64,000 nucleotides of DNA from Candidatus Cybelea septentrionalis (GCA_003158175.1 PMHJ01000019.1:4375-68374); one strand, 5' to 3'; shown: positions 26,433-37,715, counted from the first letter of the stretch. Translations and numbers: made by a program. Notes: a model not told the origin generated them from the letters alone.

Positions 26433-26699
26433 CTACATCGCACCGTCCGGCGGTGGCAGCCACCGTCCCAAGAGCCAGATGCCGCCGACGATAACAACCG
26501 CAATGCTGGCGACGATGCACCAGTCACGCGCCGTTAGTGGCTCACTGTCGGGAGCGGGATCACCGCGCCCCAGATATTCGCGCGCGATGGCCCTCACCGA
26601 AAAGTCGGAGCAGCCCGCGCGCCGACTGATTTCGCGATAACTCAAGTCCGGATCGTCGAGTAGTTGCTCGATGAGGGCGCGATTCACTCGGGAGCTCAT
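26433..26699 (-). CDS. Small HTH protein with C-terminal membrane anchor
   Basis: 88 residues. The N-terminal half holds a helix-turn-helix (LLDDPDLSYREISRRAGCSDFSVRAIAREYLG); the C-terminal half a single hydrophobic helix (WCIVASIAVVIVGGIWLLG) and a short tail. The ATG overlaps the stop of the upstream XRE gene (ATGA type). A membrane-tethered DNA-binding protein could be a regulator or could localise the element; both are inference. The larger open frame that extends upstream is out of frame with the XRE gene and was not used. Confidence 0.65.
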   Translation of the reverse strand: MSSRVNRALIEQLLDDPDLSYREISRRAGCSDFSVRAIAREYLGRGDPAPDSEPLTARDWCIVASIAVVIVGGIWLLGRWLPPPDGAM

Positions 26700-26932
26700 T
26701 CCGCGAGCCTCGCGATTGCCGGGCCGAGGGCCTCGGCTAGATCGACCGGCGCTAGGAGATCGGCGGCCACTTCTGGGCCAAAGACCTCTTCGAAGCGGTG
26801 GATCCACCGATCTGACGGCTCGACCTCGCCTCGCTCGATGGCGGAAACGATGTAGGCCGGCAGGCGCAAGTCGCGCGCCACCTCGCGAAGCGGCTTGCCC
26901 TGTAGCAGCCGATAAACCCGTAATTTTCGCAT
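26696..26932 (-). CDS. XRE-family HTH regulator
   Basis: 78 residues. MRKLRVYRLLQGKPLREVAR, then LRLPAYIVSAIERGEVEPSDRW, is a classical Cro/C1-type HTH. The start at 26932 has a good ribosome-binding site (tggaggc, 7 bp). It is the first gene of the minus-strand block and faces the divergent gene at 27005 across 72 bp, the usual place for a repressor that controls both directions. Confidence 0.75.
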   Translation of the reverse strand: MRKLRVYRLLQGKPLREVARDLRLPAYIVSAIERGEVEPSDRWIHRFEEVFGPEVAADLLAPVDLAEALGPAIARLAE

Positions 26933-27004
26933 GATACGCCTCCAGTGAGACGACCATATCATGAAGCGGAATATCGCGTAATGCGGGCGAAATAATGTCC
27001 TATT
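26933..27004. promoter_or_regulatory. Divergent control region of element C
   Basis: 72 bp between the XRE gene (minus) and the gene at 27005 (plus). It contains near-repeats (atatcatga, atatcgcgtaatgcgg) and is the only place where promoters for the replication block and for the cas1 block could both lie. No ribosome-binding site is seen before the ATG at 27005, so that transcript may be leaderless. Confidence 0.45.
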
Positions 27005-28126
27005 ATGCCTCCACCGGAGAGTCGGTCCGAAGGGCGCAAGGAAGACCGCGAGCGTAGCGGTCGGCGCGAACCGACCTTTTTGCGCCCTGACGAATGGCCC
27101 GGGGCAGGCGCCTTCCTCGAACAGGCCTTCATCGACAGCGGGCTGTCCAAGCGCAGCCTCTTAGCTGCGATCCGCTATGAAGGCGGGACAAATCGCCTCA
27201 ACGGCTGGTTTCGCGGCGACCCCCGGCCGACACCGAAGACGCTCGCGAAAGTCTGCCCGCTGCTGAAGCTGTCCTACCTCGAAGCGATCGATCGGTTCGG
27301 CTATTATCGCGAGCTACTTCGAATCTTCGACGATCTCGTGCAGCTCGGTGACCGCTGGCGCGAAGAAGACGGCGCGTTCGGCAAGTTACTTCGTTCAGGT
27401 CCCGATCCCAAGGCAATACGCGACAGCGGTGTGGTGTATTGGCGCGGTCGCGTGATCACCTGGGGGCGCAAGGCCATCGGATTTGAGCCCTGGGATCCTC
27501 GCGATGACCCGAGCTTCGAAAAGCGCTACACCGTTGGCGAATGGCATGAGCCGATGCCGCAAATGGAACGCGACACACCGGACATCGTGCGTGATGCTGT
27601 CAGAGCCACTCGCTCCACCGTGACCGTAGCGCCAAAGCCAACCGCCGTCGCAATCCTGCTCGCCGTCCTGGCGTTCGAACGCCGGGGCGACCGCTATCGG
27701 CAGGGTGCAGTCGACTATCGGTTCCAACTCGCGAAGGCGGCCGACGCGTTAGTCTCCGAAGCACGGCGACTTCGGACGCGCGGCGCCGGCCGTCCGCGGA
27801 AGATCCATCCACTGTTACAGCGTGCAATGGACACGCTTGATGGTTCCGCGATTCTTTTCAATTCGCGCCGCCCAATTGCGGCCGAATACATCATCGCTTG
27901 GGCGGAATCAGTCTGTGAACCCTACACGCAATTCGCGCGCCTTGCCGCGTTTGACATTTGGGGAGAGGCTGGCGGGCTGCCCAGAGCACCCTCCACAGCG
28001 ACGCTTAAGGCTGTGCCCGGAAAAACCACGTCGGCGAAGATCGCGTTCCCTTCGGTGTATACGCAATTGCCACAACTGTTCGAAGCAACACTTCCCGACA
28101 TCGAGCAGCTTACGACGTACAACTAA
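27005..28126 (+). CDS. Unknown HTH-type protein upstream of casposase
   Basis: 373 residues. After a charged N-terminus, residues 33-100 (FLEQAFIDSGLSKRSLLAAIRYEGGTNRLNGWFRG...PTPKTLAKVCPLL) resemble a DNA-binding HTH region. The rest is largely helical, with a basic patch (RRLRTRGAGRPRKIHPLLQRA) and no recognised domain. It is separated from cas1 only by the conserved 67-bp leader region, so it probably shares its transcript. Element B has no counterpart. It may be a casposase cofactor or regulator; this is a positional guess. Confidence 0.65.
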   Translation: MPPPESRSEGRKEDRERSGRREPTFLRPDEWPGAGAFLEQAFIDSGLSKRSLLAAIRYEGGTNRLNGWFRGDPRPTPKTLAKVCPLLKLSYLEAIDRFGYYRELLRIFDDLVQLGDRWREEDGAFGKLLRSGPDPKAIRDSGVVYWRGRVITWGRKAIGFEPWDPRDDPSFEKRYTVGEWHEPMPQMERDTPDIVRDAVRATRSTVTVAPKPTAVAILLAVLAFERRGDRYRQGAVDYRFQLAKAADALVSEARRLRTRGAGRPRKIHPLLQRAMDTLDGSAILFNSRRPIAAEYIIAWAESVCEPYTQFARLAAFDIWGEAGGLPRAPSTATLKAVPGKTTSAKIAFPSVYTQLPQLFEATLPDIEQLTTYN

Positions 28127-28138
28127 TCACACAAAGGT

Positions 28139-28193
28139 GCCCCCGGCCCGCGCGAACGAGCCGGAGGCGTCGCATCAGGAGGAACTTCTCCCA
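28139..28193 (+). promoter_or_regulatory. Conserved cas1 leader with hairpin, element C
   Basis: Near copy of 13529-13585: tgcccccggcccgc..gaacg, gccggaggcgtcgca, then ggagga as ribosome-binding site (28178-28183). CC(C)CCGGC pairs with GCCGG(A)GG around a loop of about 12 bases. The hairpin is kept although flanking genes differ completely. Confidence 0.5.
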
Positions 28194-29798
28194 ATGCAAG
28201 ATCAGCACTTTACGCTTCCCTTTCCACCCTTGCAAGTGCGCGCCGGCGTGCTCGTCGTCGACGGCTACGGGATCAGCGCCCGCGTGCTCTATGGAAAACT
28301 CCGGATCGAGGATGGGATCGGCCCGCACCGCCGCACGATCGCGCTCGACCGTGCGGGCTCCGGACTGGAACGCCTGGTGCTGCTCGGTAAGAGCGGCACG
28401 CTTACCTTAGAGAGCCTCGCCTGGCTGCGGGCAATGGGCGCGAGCATGGTCCACCTTAGCCTCGATGGTGAGGTCCTCACGCACTCGGCGCCCTTCGGCT
28501 ACGACGGGCACCCGATCCGCCGCGCTCAAGCGCTCGCCGTCGCGAATGGTCTCGATGTGGACCTCGCGCGGTATCTCATCGCTGAAAAAACGAAAGGCCA
28601 GCGCACGAACCTCGCGCGGCTGGGCGTCGGCGATCTGCGGTCGTTCGACGGTTGCCGCGATGCGTTGGACCGCGCCGAGACGATCGAGGAAGTCCGTCTT
28701 TGCGAGGCGCAGGCGGCGGCGATCTATTGGAATTCGTGGTCAAACGTCTCCATTCGTTTGCGGAATCGCGACCTCGTGCGCATACCCATCGCGTGGAGTC
28801 GCTATCAATCCCGAAAGTCCACGCTTACCGGAGCACCGCGCGCGGCGACTAATCCAGTAAATTCCCTCTTGAACTATGTCTATAGTCTCTTGGAATGCGA
28901 GGCGCGTCTCGCATTATTGGCGGCCGGTTTGGACCCGACGCTGGGTGTTCTTCACGCCGACCAGCGCAATAGGGACTCGTTCGCGCTCGATGCGATGGAG
29001 CCGGTACGGCCGGCGGTGGACGCCTTCATTCTCGATCTGCTCGACGAGCGCGTGCTGACCTCGCGCGACTTCGTGGAGCTACCGAACGGCGTCTGCCGCG
29101 TGCGCGCGCCGTTGACGCACGACCTCGCACTCACGTTGCCAAAATGGCGTCAGTTGATGGCGCCGATTGTCGCGCACCTCGCACAGGTGTTTCGCGGTCC
29201 CGTCCATCGCGCGCCCGTTACCACCGTGGTACCTCGCAGTACAAACTCCCACCGCGCGACTGCCGCCGCAACCTCGGCACAATCGCCGTTGCAGCGGACA
29301 CCTCGCAAGACCACGCAGCCGCGGCCGTACACGAGCAAGGCCTGGGGCACACCGCGCCCGGAACCGCTGCGCCTCGTGCCGATCGCGTGCGCCGCGTGCG
29401 GTGGTCCCGTGGTGAAGCGACGGCGCCTGCACTGCGATGCGTGCATCCCTGGCATGAAAGTGGCGCAGGCAAGTAAAGCGGTCGTAGCCGCGCGCAGAGC
29501 GCTCGCAGCGCAGGCGGCCGCGGGCAAGGATCCGCGTAAGGACTCCGACGTCAACCGCAGGCGCGCAGCGGCGATATCCGAAGCGCATCGCCGTAATCGC
29601 GAGTGGAAGCGCGAGTGTGGTGGCCTGCGCGACGAGGCATGGTTCCGGCGTGAAGTTGTGCCGAAGCTTGACCGGTTCTCGCTCGGCGAAATTGCAGCGG
29701 TGACGGGATTATCACTCGCAGCGTGCTCACGGATCAGGGCGGGTCGTCGACTGCCGCATCCAAGCCATTGGGAGGCTCTTGAGGCGCTGATAGCCTAA
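28194..29798 (+). CDS. cas1: Solo Cas1 integrase (casposase), element C
   Basis: 534 residues. Same layout as the element B protein: Cas1 beta domain (1-110), catalytic helical domain with E171 (CEAQAAAIYW), H254 (GVLHADQRNR) and D266/E269 (ALDAMEP), the 'NSLLNYVYSLLECEARLALL...GLDP' hallmark, a four-cysteine finger (C399, C402, C414, C417) and a C-terminal HTH (LGEIAAVTGLSLAACSRIRAG). The open frame extends upstream to 27822 but that part is antisense or out of frame with the gene at 27005. The start is fixed by a ggagga site and by homology. It is expected to integrate the element at the secA end, leaving the 15-bp duplication. Confidence 0.94.
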   Translation: MQDQHFTLPFPPLQVRAGVLVVDGYGISARVLYGKLRIEDGIGPHRRTIALDRAGSGLERLVLLGKSGTLTLESLAWLRAMGASMVHLSLDGEVLTHSAPFGYDGHPIRRAQALAVANGLDVDLARYLIAEKTKGQRTNLARLGVGDLRSFDGCRDALDRAETIEEVRLCEAQAAAIYWNSWSNVSIRLRNRDLVRIPIAWSRYQSRKSTLTGAPRAATNPVNSLLNYVYSLLECEARLALLAAGLDPTLGVLHADQRNRDSFALDAMEPVRPAVDAFILDLLDERVLTSRDFVELPNGVCRVRAPLTHDLALTLPKWRQLMAPIVAHLAQVFRGPVHRAPVTTVVPRSTNSHRATAAATSAQSPLQRTPRKTTQPRPYTSKAWGTPRPEPLRLVPIACAACGGPVVKRRRLHCDACIPGMKVAQASKAVVAARRALAAQAAAGKDPRKDSDVNRRRAAAISEAHRRNREWKRECGGLRDEAWFRREVVPKLDRFSLGEIAAVTGLSLAACSRIRAGRRLPHPSHWEALEALIA

Positions 29799-29807
29799 CA
29801 GAGCTGC

Positions 29808-30686
29808 ATGATTCGCTTTACTGGGTACACCCACGACGAGCCGATTCCTGTGAACATTCCGTATCGGGCCGTTTACGACGAGGAGTTGACACTCGCCCTT
29901 GGTGATGCGATCGGCGCTTTGGTCTGTGCGGTGGGGGCTGCGCGTGGAAAAGACCTTTCCGACGATCCGGAAGAGCTGCGCTGGATGAAGGAGTTTCTTA
30001 TCGGCTTCGCTCTGCTCGCGATTGGTGAGGCGCGAAGCGTGATCATGCTCCTGAGTGACGGCCTAAGTCGGCATGCGCGCGTTCACATGCGCGCACTCTT
30101 TGAATATGAGCTTCGTGTCAAGCTCTTGGCGAAAGAACCGAGGCGCGCGCTAGAGGTTCGCGATTCGATAGCGTTCGAAATGCGCAAGGTTGGGTATGGG
30201 TTGGGCGGCTCGCCCGAGACAACCGAACAGCAAATCGCTGAGGCGCTTGGCATAACCGACGCCTCGAAAATAATTGGGACGAAAGAAAGCGATGCCTTTG
30301 GAGGCACCGTTCGTAGCCAAATGAAAGACGAAATCTGGCCGGAGAGACGCTACTTCGGTTCGTTTGCCGGTATGAGTTGGGTCTCTCACGGCTCAATACT
30401 GGCGATTAGAGAGGTGTCCAGAGCGGTACGCGACGCGGGGTCCGACTTACTACGCTGCGCGGCCGACGACGGTAACGGAAACGACTGGCTCCATCACGCT
30501 GCGTGGATCCTCCTGAAGCTGACTGGCTTAACACAAGAACACTTCGGCATCGAGGTGCCGGGCGCGCAAGCTGCAGCGGCCCGGCTCGTTCGGGCAAACC
30601 AGCGCCTGGGAATCGTTACAAAGGCACATGAAGCTGCCGCTGAGGATGCCTTGGCTGCTCGCCAGGCGAAAAACGACACCCTTTGA
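29808..30686 (+). CDS. DUF5677-like helical protein
   Basis: 292 residues, helical. The segment SRHARVHMRALFEYELRVKLLAKEP resembles the core of DUF5677-type proteins and a comparable segment of the gene at 32726 (GREARILTRQVFEYLFKAQYFAKHP). A second conserved-looking part is 'YFGSFAGMSWVSHGS'. It follows cas1 after 9 bp, so it is likely cotranscribed. Function unknown; such proteins are often found among defence or abortive-infection genes. Confidence 0.6.
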   Translation: MIRFTGYTHDEPIPVNIPYRAVYDEELTLALGDAIGALVCAVGAARGKDLSDDPEELRWMKEFLIGFALLAIGEARSVIMLLSDGLSRHARVHMRALFEYELRVKLLAKEPRRALEVRDSIAFEMRKVGYGLGGSPETTEQQIAEALGITDASKIIGTKESDAFGGTVRSQMKDEIWPERRYFGSFAGMSWVSHGSILAIREVSRAVRDAGSDLLRCAADDGNGNDWLHHAAWILLKLTGLTQEHFGIEVPGAQAAAARLVRANQRLGIVTKAHEAAAEDALAARQAKNDTL

Positions 30687-30868
30687 TACCAAGTCCTTGG
30701 CTTTGTGTAAGCAAAGAGCCAAACTAGTGACGGCAGCGGAGGAAGACGCGAAATCTGTCGCCGACCGTCTGAAGCTTTTTCTGGCGATAGCCCACCGCCG
30801 AGCTTCTCGTTCAGCAAAGTACCGCATCTAGGTAAATGGATTCGATTCCAAAATAAAGATGGTCGATC

Positions 30869-31909
30869 GTGGGTGACAGCAGACTGAACCGTCAGAGAAT
30901 CTCAATCGTTAGCGGGCGCCGCCCTCATCCCTCGCGTTCCGTTCGGCTGCCACCATCAGAGAGTCGATGCTTTCTCTGCAGGATTGAACTGAGCGACGTC
31001 ACCTCAAGCCGAGAGCATATTTTCCCAAAATGGCTTCAGCGGCTGATGTCCCTAAGCCCTACGACCCTGCAGATGCTCAACCAGCGCTCGCAGCGCTTAC
31101 CGAGCCTCACAGTCCCCTGTTGTTACGAATGCAATCAGGAGCTGCGGCGTTTCATCGAGACGCCCATCGTGACAGCTGTCAAACGAGGCTACGAGGCTGT
31201 TAAAAGCCTTCATCCTACTCTCCTCTTCCTTTGGCTCGGCAAGATGTACTACGCGCTACGCTACCGAGAGCGCTTTCAGTTGGCCAACCCACGGAGCCCT
31301 GAAATGGGAACGATCGTTTCCGAGGAAGCATTGAACGACCTTCATCTGATGCATTGCTTCCTGCAAGGTATCCGTGGCGGGTTAAGCGTTGGCGACGCGT
31401 GCCCTTGGTCTCTAGTGGTGTGCAACACCCGGCAATATGCCGAGAAAGCCTTGAATTTCGACTATCGTGATGGGCGCAACGTAGATGCTGTCGCGGTCAG
31501 GGTTAAATCCACGGGAATAATCATGACCTTCGGAGATCAAGGATACGCGCATACCACCGCAGAGCATCTGTTAGATCTGATCGGCGATGAGCCTCTTCAC
31601 CGGTTACAGTTTGCTGAGCTGTACTCACGCATGTGGTACGCTGCACACCTTCGGAACCGGCCTTACTCATATCACCTCAGCTTCGGGCCGGTAGTGACAA
31701 GTAGGCTACTTGGTAACGCAAAGAACAAGATGTATGCGGAATATTTCGATCAATGGAAGGATGCTGATTACGTGAACATACTAGCTGCAGCTACTGGAAT
31801 ACCGCCCGATGCCCTCTTCCAGCCGCCGGACTTGGTACGGTGCTTCATTCACGACACGGAGGGAAGGTTTGCTAAGATGCCGGAGCACCTGACAGATGAA
31901 CTTAACTGA
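30869..31909 (+). CDS. HNH-type zinc nuclease-like protein
   Basis: 346 residues from a GTG start. C34-x2-C37, then SREHIFPKWLQRL (E49-H50), then VPCCYECNQELRR (C85-x2-C88-N89) form an HNH/treble-clef nuclease signature of the EHIFPKW type. The rest, about 240 residues, is unassigned. It overlaps the next gene by 14 bp, so the two form one unit. A two-gene nuclease/TIR-like module carried on a transposon suggests phage defence (inference). The 182 bp before it hold no gene. Confidence 0.7.
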   Translation: MGDSRLNRQRISIVSGRRPHPSRSVRLPPSESRCFLCRIELSDVTSSREHIFPKWLQRLMSLSPTTLQMLNQRSQRLPSLTVPCCYECNQELRRFIETPIVTAVKRGYEAVKSLHPTLLFLWLGKMYYALRYRERFQLANPRSPEMGTIVSEEALNDLHLMHCFLQGIRGGLSVGDACPWSLVVCNTRQYAEKALNFDYRDGRNVDAVAVRVKSTGIIMTFGDQGYAHTTAEHLLDLIGDEPLHRLQFAELYSRMWYAAHLRNRPYSYHLSFGPVVTSRLLGNAKNKMYAEYFDQWKDADYVNILAAATGIPPDALFQPPDLVRCFIHDTEGRFAKMPEHLTDELN

Positions 31910-32648
31910 AGTTGATCGCAAGATCCTTACATGGCTGCGTGCGCTGGGGAGCGAACCGGACTATACTCACCAGACGAATAGTCGTTCATACGGTCAGGCC
32001 GCTCGGAAGGCGGCAGAGGTTCTGAAAATCGACCCGCTTATGATCCGCGATCGACTCCTCGCCTTCGAGCAAGAAGGTCTAGCCGAGCTTGTCCCCCGCT
32101 CCGGTTATAGCGGCATCTACTATGCACGAATTACCGATGAAGGGCGCCAAGAACTACGGCGACCAGTCTCCGGCGCTATTGAAGGAACCCCAATCATTTT
32201 TGTTAGTTGCGGGCAAACAACCGAGGCAGAGCGGGACCTTGGATCCGCGATAGCTGGCATCATTAACGAGGAGACGGCGGCCGAAGCATACTATGCCGAA
32301 AATCAGGCGACGCTCGAAGGAGTTTCATCACACATCCTTGGGTCGCTGTCGCGTTGCGCGGGATTCGTCGGCGTCATGCATTACCGCGGGCTCGTCTCCG
32401 AGCCAGACAGTACATCCTATCAACGCGGATCGGTCTGGATAGAGCAGGAAATCGCGATCGCTGCGTACCGAATCCATACGTTGGGACAAACTCTTCCCGT
32501 CCAACTCTATATCCAGCGCGATATCAAGCGCGAGGGCCTTCGCGACAAGGTGCTGCTTAATCCGACAACGTTCGACAAGAACGAACAGGTTATCGAGCAC
32601 TTCCGCTCTGTTGTAAAGGAACGATTCGGCGCACTTGCTGCGAACTAA
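31896..32648 (+). CDS. wHTH plus TIR-like Rossmannoid domain
   Basis: 250 residues. Residues 1-90 form a winged helix (VDRKILTWLRAL...QAARKAAEVLKIDPLMIRDRLLAFEQEGL...ARITDEGRQEL). From residue 95, TPIIFVSCGQTTEAERD, 'AYYAENQATLEGVSSHIL', 'CAGFVGVMHYRG' and 'SVWIEQEIAIAAY' follow the pattern of TIR/nucleoside-deoxyribosyltransferase-like nucleotide-binding effectors, with E in 'WIEQE' as a possible catalytic residue. It is coupled to the HNH gene upstream. Confidence 0.65.
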   Translation: MNLTEVDRKILTWLRALGSEPDYTHQTNSRSYGQAARKAAEVLKIDPLMIRDRLLAFEQEGLAELVPRSGYSGIYYARITDEGRQELRRPVSGAIEGTPIIFVSCGQTTEAERDLGSAIAGIINEETAAEAYYAENQATLEGVSSHILGSLSRCAGFVGVMHYRGLVSEPDSTSYQRGSVWIEQEIAIAAYRIHTLGQTLPVQLYIQRDIKREGLRDKVLLNPTTFDKNEQVIEHFRSVVKERFGALAAN

Positions 32649-32725
32649 GTTCGGACGAGTGCCACCGAGCCGAATCAAGCCCGCGCCTGTGCGGTAGGCG
32701 AAGGTCTCGCGTTAAGGGGGCCCGC

Positions 32726-33670
32726 TTATTTTAGGTGAGTTAATAGGCGATCTTCAACTTGCCTCACACGGCCGGAGAATCGGTCGATATCCTTTCCTTT
32801 TCCGAGCGAGAAGACACCGTTCAGGATCCTTAGAAACGCGGCGAGATATCGAGCGAGATCGAGTAGTGTGAGATGCGGATCGGCGTCCCTGCTATCGAAC
32901 TTTACGCCTTCGGCAGTGACGGTATCACGAATGCCCAGAACGCTTCCGTGCAGCGTCCGGCTCGGCAATCGATAGTGAAAGCCATACGCGTCTCGCCGCC
33001 GCCGGCTCTGGCGACCCATCGATTCCGGCACGGTTGGCGGTTCCTTTCGCCGCGTTTTCTTCGCATATTCGTATAATCGTGGGCGTTTCTTTGCAACTAA
33101 ATCGCACTCGGCTTTGAGTCGCCGATACCGTGCAGTTCGCCGGTCGTAACCGAGGTCGTCGAGAAGCCACAGTTCACGAAACGGCTCCGTCTCCAGCTCA
33201 CGTCGCGCCTCTCTTGGGTGCTTCGCGAAGTACTGAGCCTTAAACAAGTATTCAAACACCTGTCGGGTGAGAATGCGAGCTTCGCGCCCGAGGTTGTGGA
33301 CGGATAATGTAAGCGCACCGTCTGATGCCCCGAGGATCAGCGAAGCATAGTACAGCGTCCAGACCATTACAGGATCGGGGAGCAGTTCCCGCGTCGTGGC
33401 TTGCCGCATTCTCAGAGGGATGTCGACGCGATCACCAAGGTAGGGTTGTATTGCGCGGAGCAGATCCCAACACAGTTGCCCGAGCTCCGCGTCAATGCGA
33501 TCGTCTAGCTGGTAGCTGCATTTTAGCTTCGACATCAGGCGGAGTTTTGAAACCCGAGACGCTGACACCTCGAAGTTCTGACGGAAGCGGACGAGAGCGC
33601 GCGGGTTGGTGATTCCGCCTCCCTCCATGCTCGACGCTTGCCAGTGTAAGAGCCCCCCGTCACGCGTCAC
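32726..33670 (-). CDS. DUF5677-like helical protein
   Basis: 314 residues from a GTG at 33670; starts at 33628 or 33535 (MSKLKCSYQLDDRID) are equally possible, and no strong ribosome-binding site decides. The core GREARILTRQVFEYLFKAQYFAKHPREARREL resembles that of the gene at 29808. A basic stretch (KKTRRKEPPTVPESMGRQSRRRRD) follows. It is the last gene before the right TIR. Function unknown. Confidence 0.65.
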   Translation of the reverse strand: MTRDGGLLHWQASSMEGGGITNPRALVRFRQNFEVSASRVSKLRLMSKLKCSYQLDDRIDAELGQLCWDLLRAIQPYLGDRVDIPLRMRQATTRELLPDPVMVWTLYYASLILGASDGALTLSVHNLGREARILTRQVFEYLFKAQYFAKHPREARRELETEPFRELWLLDDLGYDRRTARYRRLKAECDLVAKKRPRLYEYAKKTRRKEPPTVPESMGRQSRRRRDAYGFHYRLPSRTLHGSVLGIRDTVTAEGVKFDSRDADPHLTLLDLARYLAAFLRILNGVFSLGKGKDIDRFSGRVRQVEDRLLTHLK

Positions 33671-33678
33671 CGCCCATC

Positions 33679-33870
33679 GTCAAAACGCCTTACGGTATAT
33701 AGCGTTTTCGACGCATGTGGCATTTTGCAAACGGTCGTGCAAAGTTTGCACGCGCGCGACGCGAGATCGCGATACTGAAAAAATCCTTATTTTACCGGCT
33801 TTTTCGCATGCTGGCTGGATCGGCGCCTTGTCGCCAGGGTGCCCGGAATTGACCCCTTAACCCTATGCCC
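33679..33870 (-). repeat. Right terminal inverted repeat of element C
   Basis: Counterpart of 17497-17690, ending ...ttaaccctatgccc at the 15-bp site. The palindrome TGCAAAGTTTGCA (33738-33750) and cattttgcaaac (33721-33732) mirror the motifs of the left repeat. Confidence 0.9.
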
Positions 33871-33871
33871 C

Positions 33872-36520
<2,649 letters not shown>

Positions 36521-36533
36521 ACGCCGAGAGGCC

Positions 36534-37715
36534 TTACGGAATGATGCCTATTCCGGTGACGGCCCCCGGAGACGTGTAATTCGTCGGCGCAACATTGCCG
36601 TTCGCGCCGGCCGGAAAAATGTAGATGACGCCCTTTCCGCCGGGAGTCGAATCCGCAACGTACGTAACCCCGGCCGAGTTGAGCTTGATGTCCGTCGGCT
36701 GGTTGAGCGACGTCTTGCAGCCCTGGATTTCGCGAATCGGCTTGGTGTACGGAATCCGCTTGTTGTACGGCGGGAAGACGAGGATCGCGGGCGCCCCGGA
36801 GGAGCTACAGCTTGCGCCGCGTCGCCCTTGGTCGACGATATAAATGTTACCGGAGGAATCGAGCGCGACGCCGATCGGCGTGATCATGCCGTTTTTCGCC
36901 GTGATCGTAAATCGCGGGGAGATGTTTACGGGCGATGCCGTCGGCGACGGCGAGGGTGACGGCGAGGCGCTGGGTGTGCTCGATGGCGTCGGCGTCGGTT
37001 TGGGCGTTGGCGTCGGCTTGGGAGTCGGCGTCGGCTTGGGGCTGGCGGTCGGCGTCGGCAAAGCGAACTGCTCGACCGTCGCGCCTTGAATGTTGGCAAC
37101 GTAAACGTGACCGCTGCGGTCGATCGCGATTCCACCGGGCAATTTCAAACCGGGTTTGGGACCGCCGATGGACTGGTACGGCGATGTGGCACCCGAGACG
37201 AAGAGCAAGATCCGACTCGGATAGACGTCTGTCGAATCGACGTCGGCGACTGCCATGATCGCCGGCGCGGGCGGTACGGAGCTTGAAGGTAAGGGGCTTG
37301 GACCTCGTGGCGTAAACGCGATGCCGCGCGGACGCCCCGGCAGAACCGCAGAGTTGAGCGGGTCGACATTCCCGGTCGCCAGTGCCGCGAACTCGATCAA
37401 GAGCGCCTTCTGCGTGCTAAAGTCGTAGTTCGTCACCCACAGATTTTGCCGTCGATCGAAGGCAACATACTGCGGGCCATCGAGCGTCGTGTTGGCGCCG
37501 CCGATTTCGTAAGCGGGTCCCCCACCGAGTTTCGACTCCGCCGTACCATTCGAGTAGACGCTGATGGCATTCTGATTGGTGTTGGTGGCGTAGAGCGTCT
37601 TGGACGGGAAGTTCGGTCCAACGTTCACGCCAGTGGTCATGCCAAGATTGCTGCACGCGACGATCGCGGCAGTCGTGGCGAGCAAGAGAAAACCTACGGT
37701 AAGCTTAGACAGCAT
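36534..37715 (-). CDS. NHL-repeat lipoprotein with Pro/Thr linker
   Basis: 393 residues. Signal peptide with lipobox IVAC (Cys about residue 21). NHL-like blades include '[20 protein letters not shown]', '[19 protein letters not shown]' and '[18 protein letters not shown]'. Between the blades, about residues 215-265, is a low-complexity stretch of [15 protein letters not shown] and SPSPSPSP repeats, a flexible wall-spanning linker. The gene precedes... in transcription order it lies upstream of secA (14-bp gap). It is unrelated to the casposon lipoprotein leader family. Confidence 0.85.
   Translation of the reverse strand: MLSKLTVGFLLLATTAAIVACSNLGMTTGVNVGPNFPSKTLYATNTNQNAISVYSNGTAESKLGGGPAYEIGGANTTLDGPQYVAFDRRQNLWVTNYDFSTQKALLIEFAALATGNVDPLNSAVLPGRPRGIAFTPRGPSPLPSSSVPPAPAIMAVADVDSTDVYPSRILLFVSGATSPYQSIGGPKPGLKLPGGIAIDRSGHVYVANIQGATVEQFALPTPTASPKPTPTPKPTPTPKPTPTPSSTPSASPSPSPSPTASPVNISPRFTITAKNGMITPIGVALDSSGNIYIVDQGRRGASCSSSGAPAILVFPPYNKRIPYTKPIREIQGCKTSLNQPTDIKLNSAGVTYVADSTPGGKGVIYIFPAGANGNVAPTNYTSPGAVTGIGIIP

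Larger units (their letters stand above)
17497..33870. mobile_element. Element C: complete casposon, 16.4 kb
   Basis: Bounded by imperfect TIRs (17497-17690 and 33679-33870) and by 15-bp direct repeats (17482-17496 and 33871-33885). The core is a minus-strand block (two HTH genes, basic protein, HNH, PolB) and a divergent plus-strand block (unknown HTH-type gene, Cas1). Cargo lies at both ends: alpha/beta hydrolase-GNAT, HEPN-like and propeller proteins on the left; DUF5677-like, HNH and TIR-like proteins on the right. The right duplication is the natural end of secA, so insertion restored the secA stop. The gene set, TIRs and duplication length match casposons. A bacterial casposon aimed at secA is not one I know to be described. 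Confidence 0.92.

Noticed and set aside
27822-28193. Upstream extension of the element C Cas1
   Set aside because: It overlaps the gene at 27005 in another frame; the ribosome-binding site and homology fix the start at 28194.
13586-29798. Cas1 genes as part of a CRISPR-Cas system
   Set aside because: No regularly spaced repeats, no cas2, cas4 or effector gene, whereas TIRs, PolB, HNH and target duplications are present.
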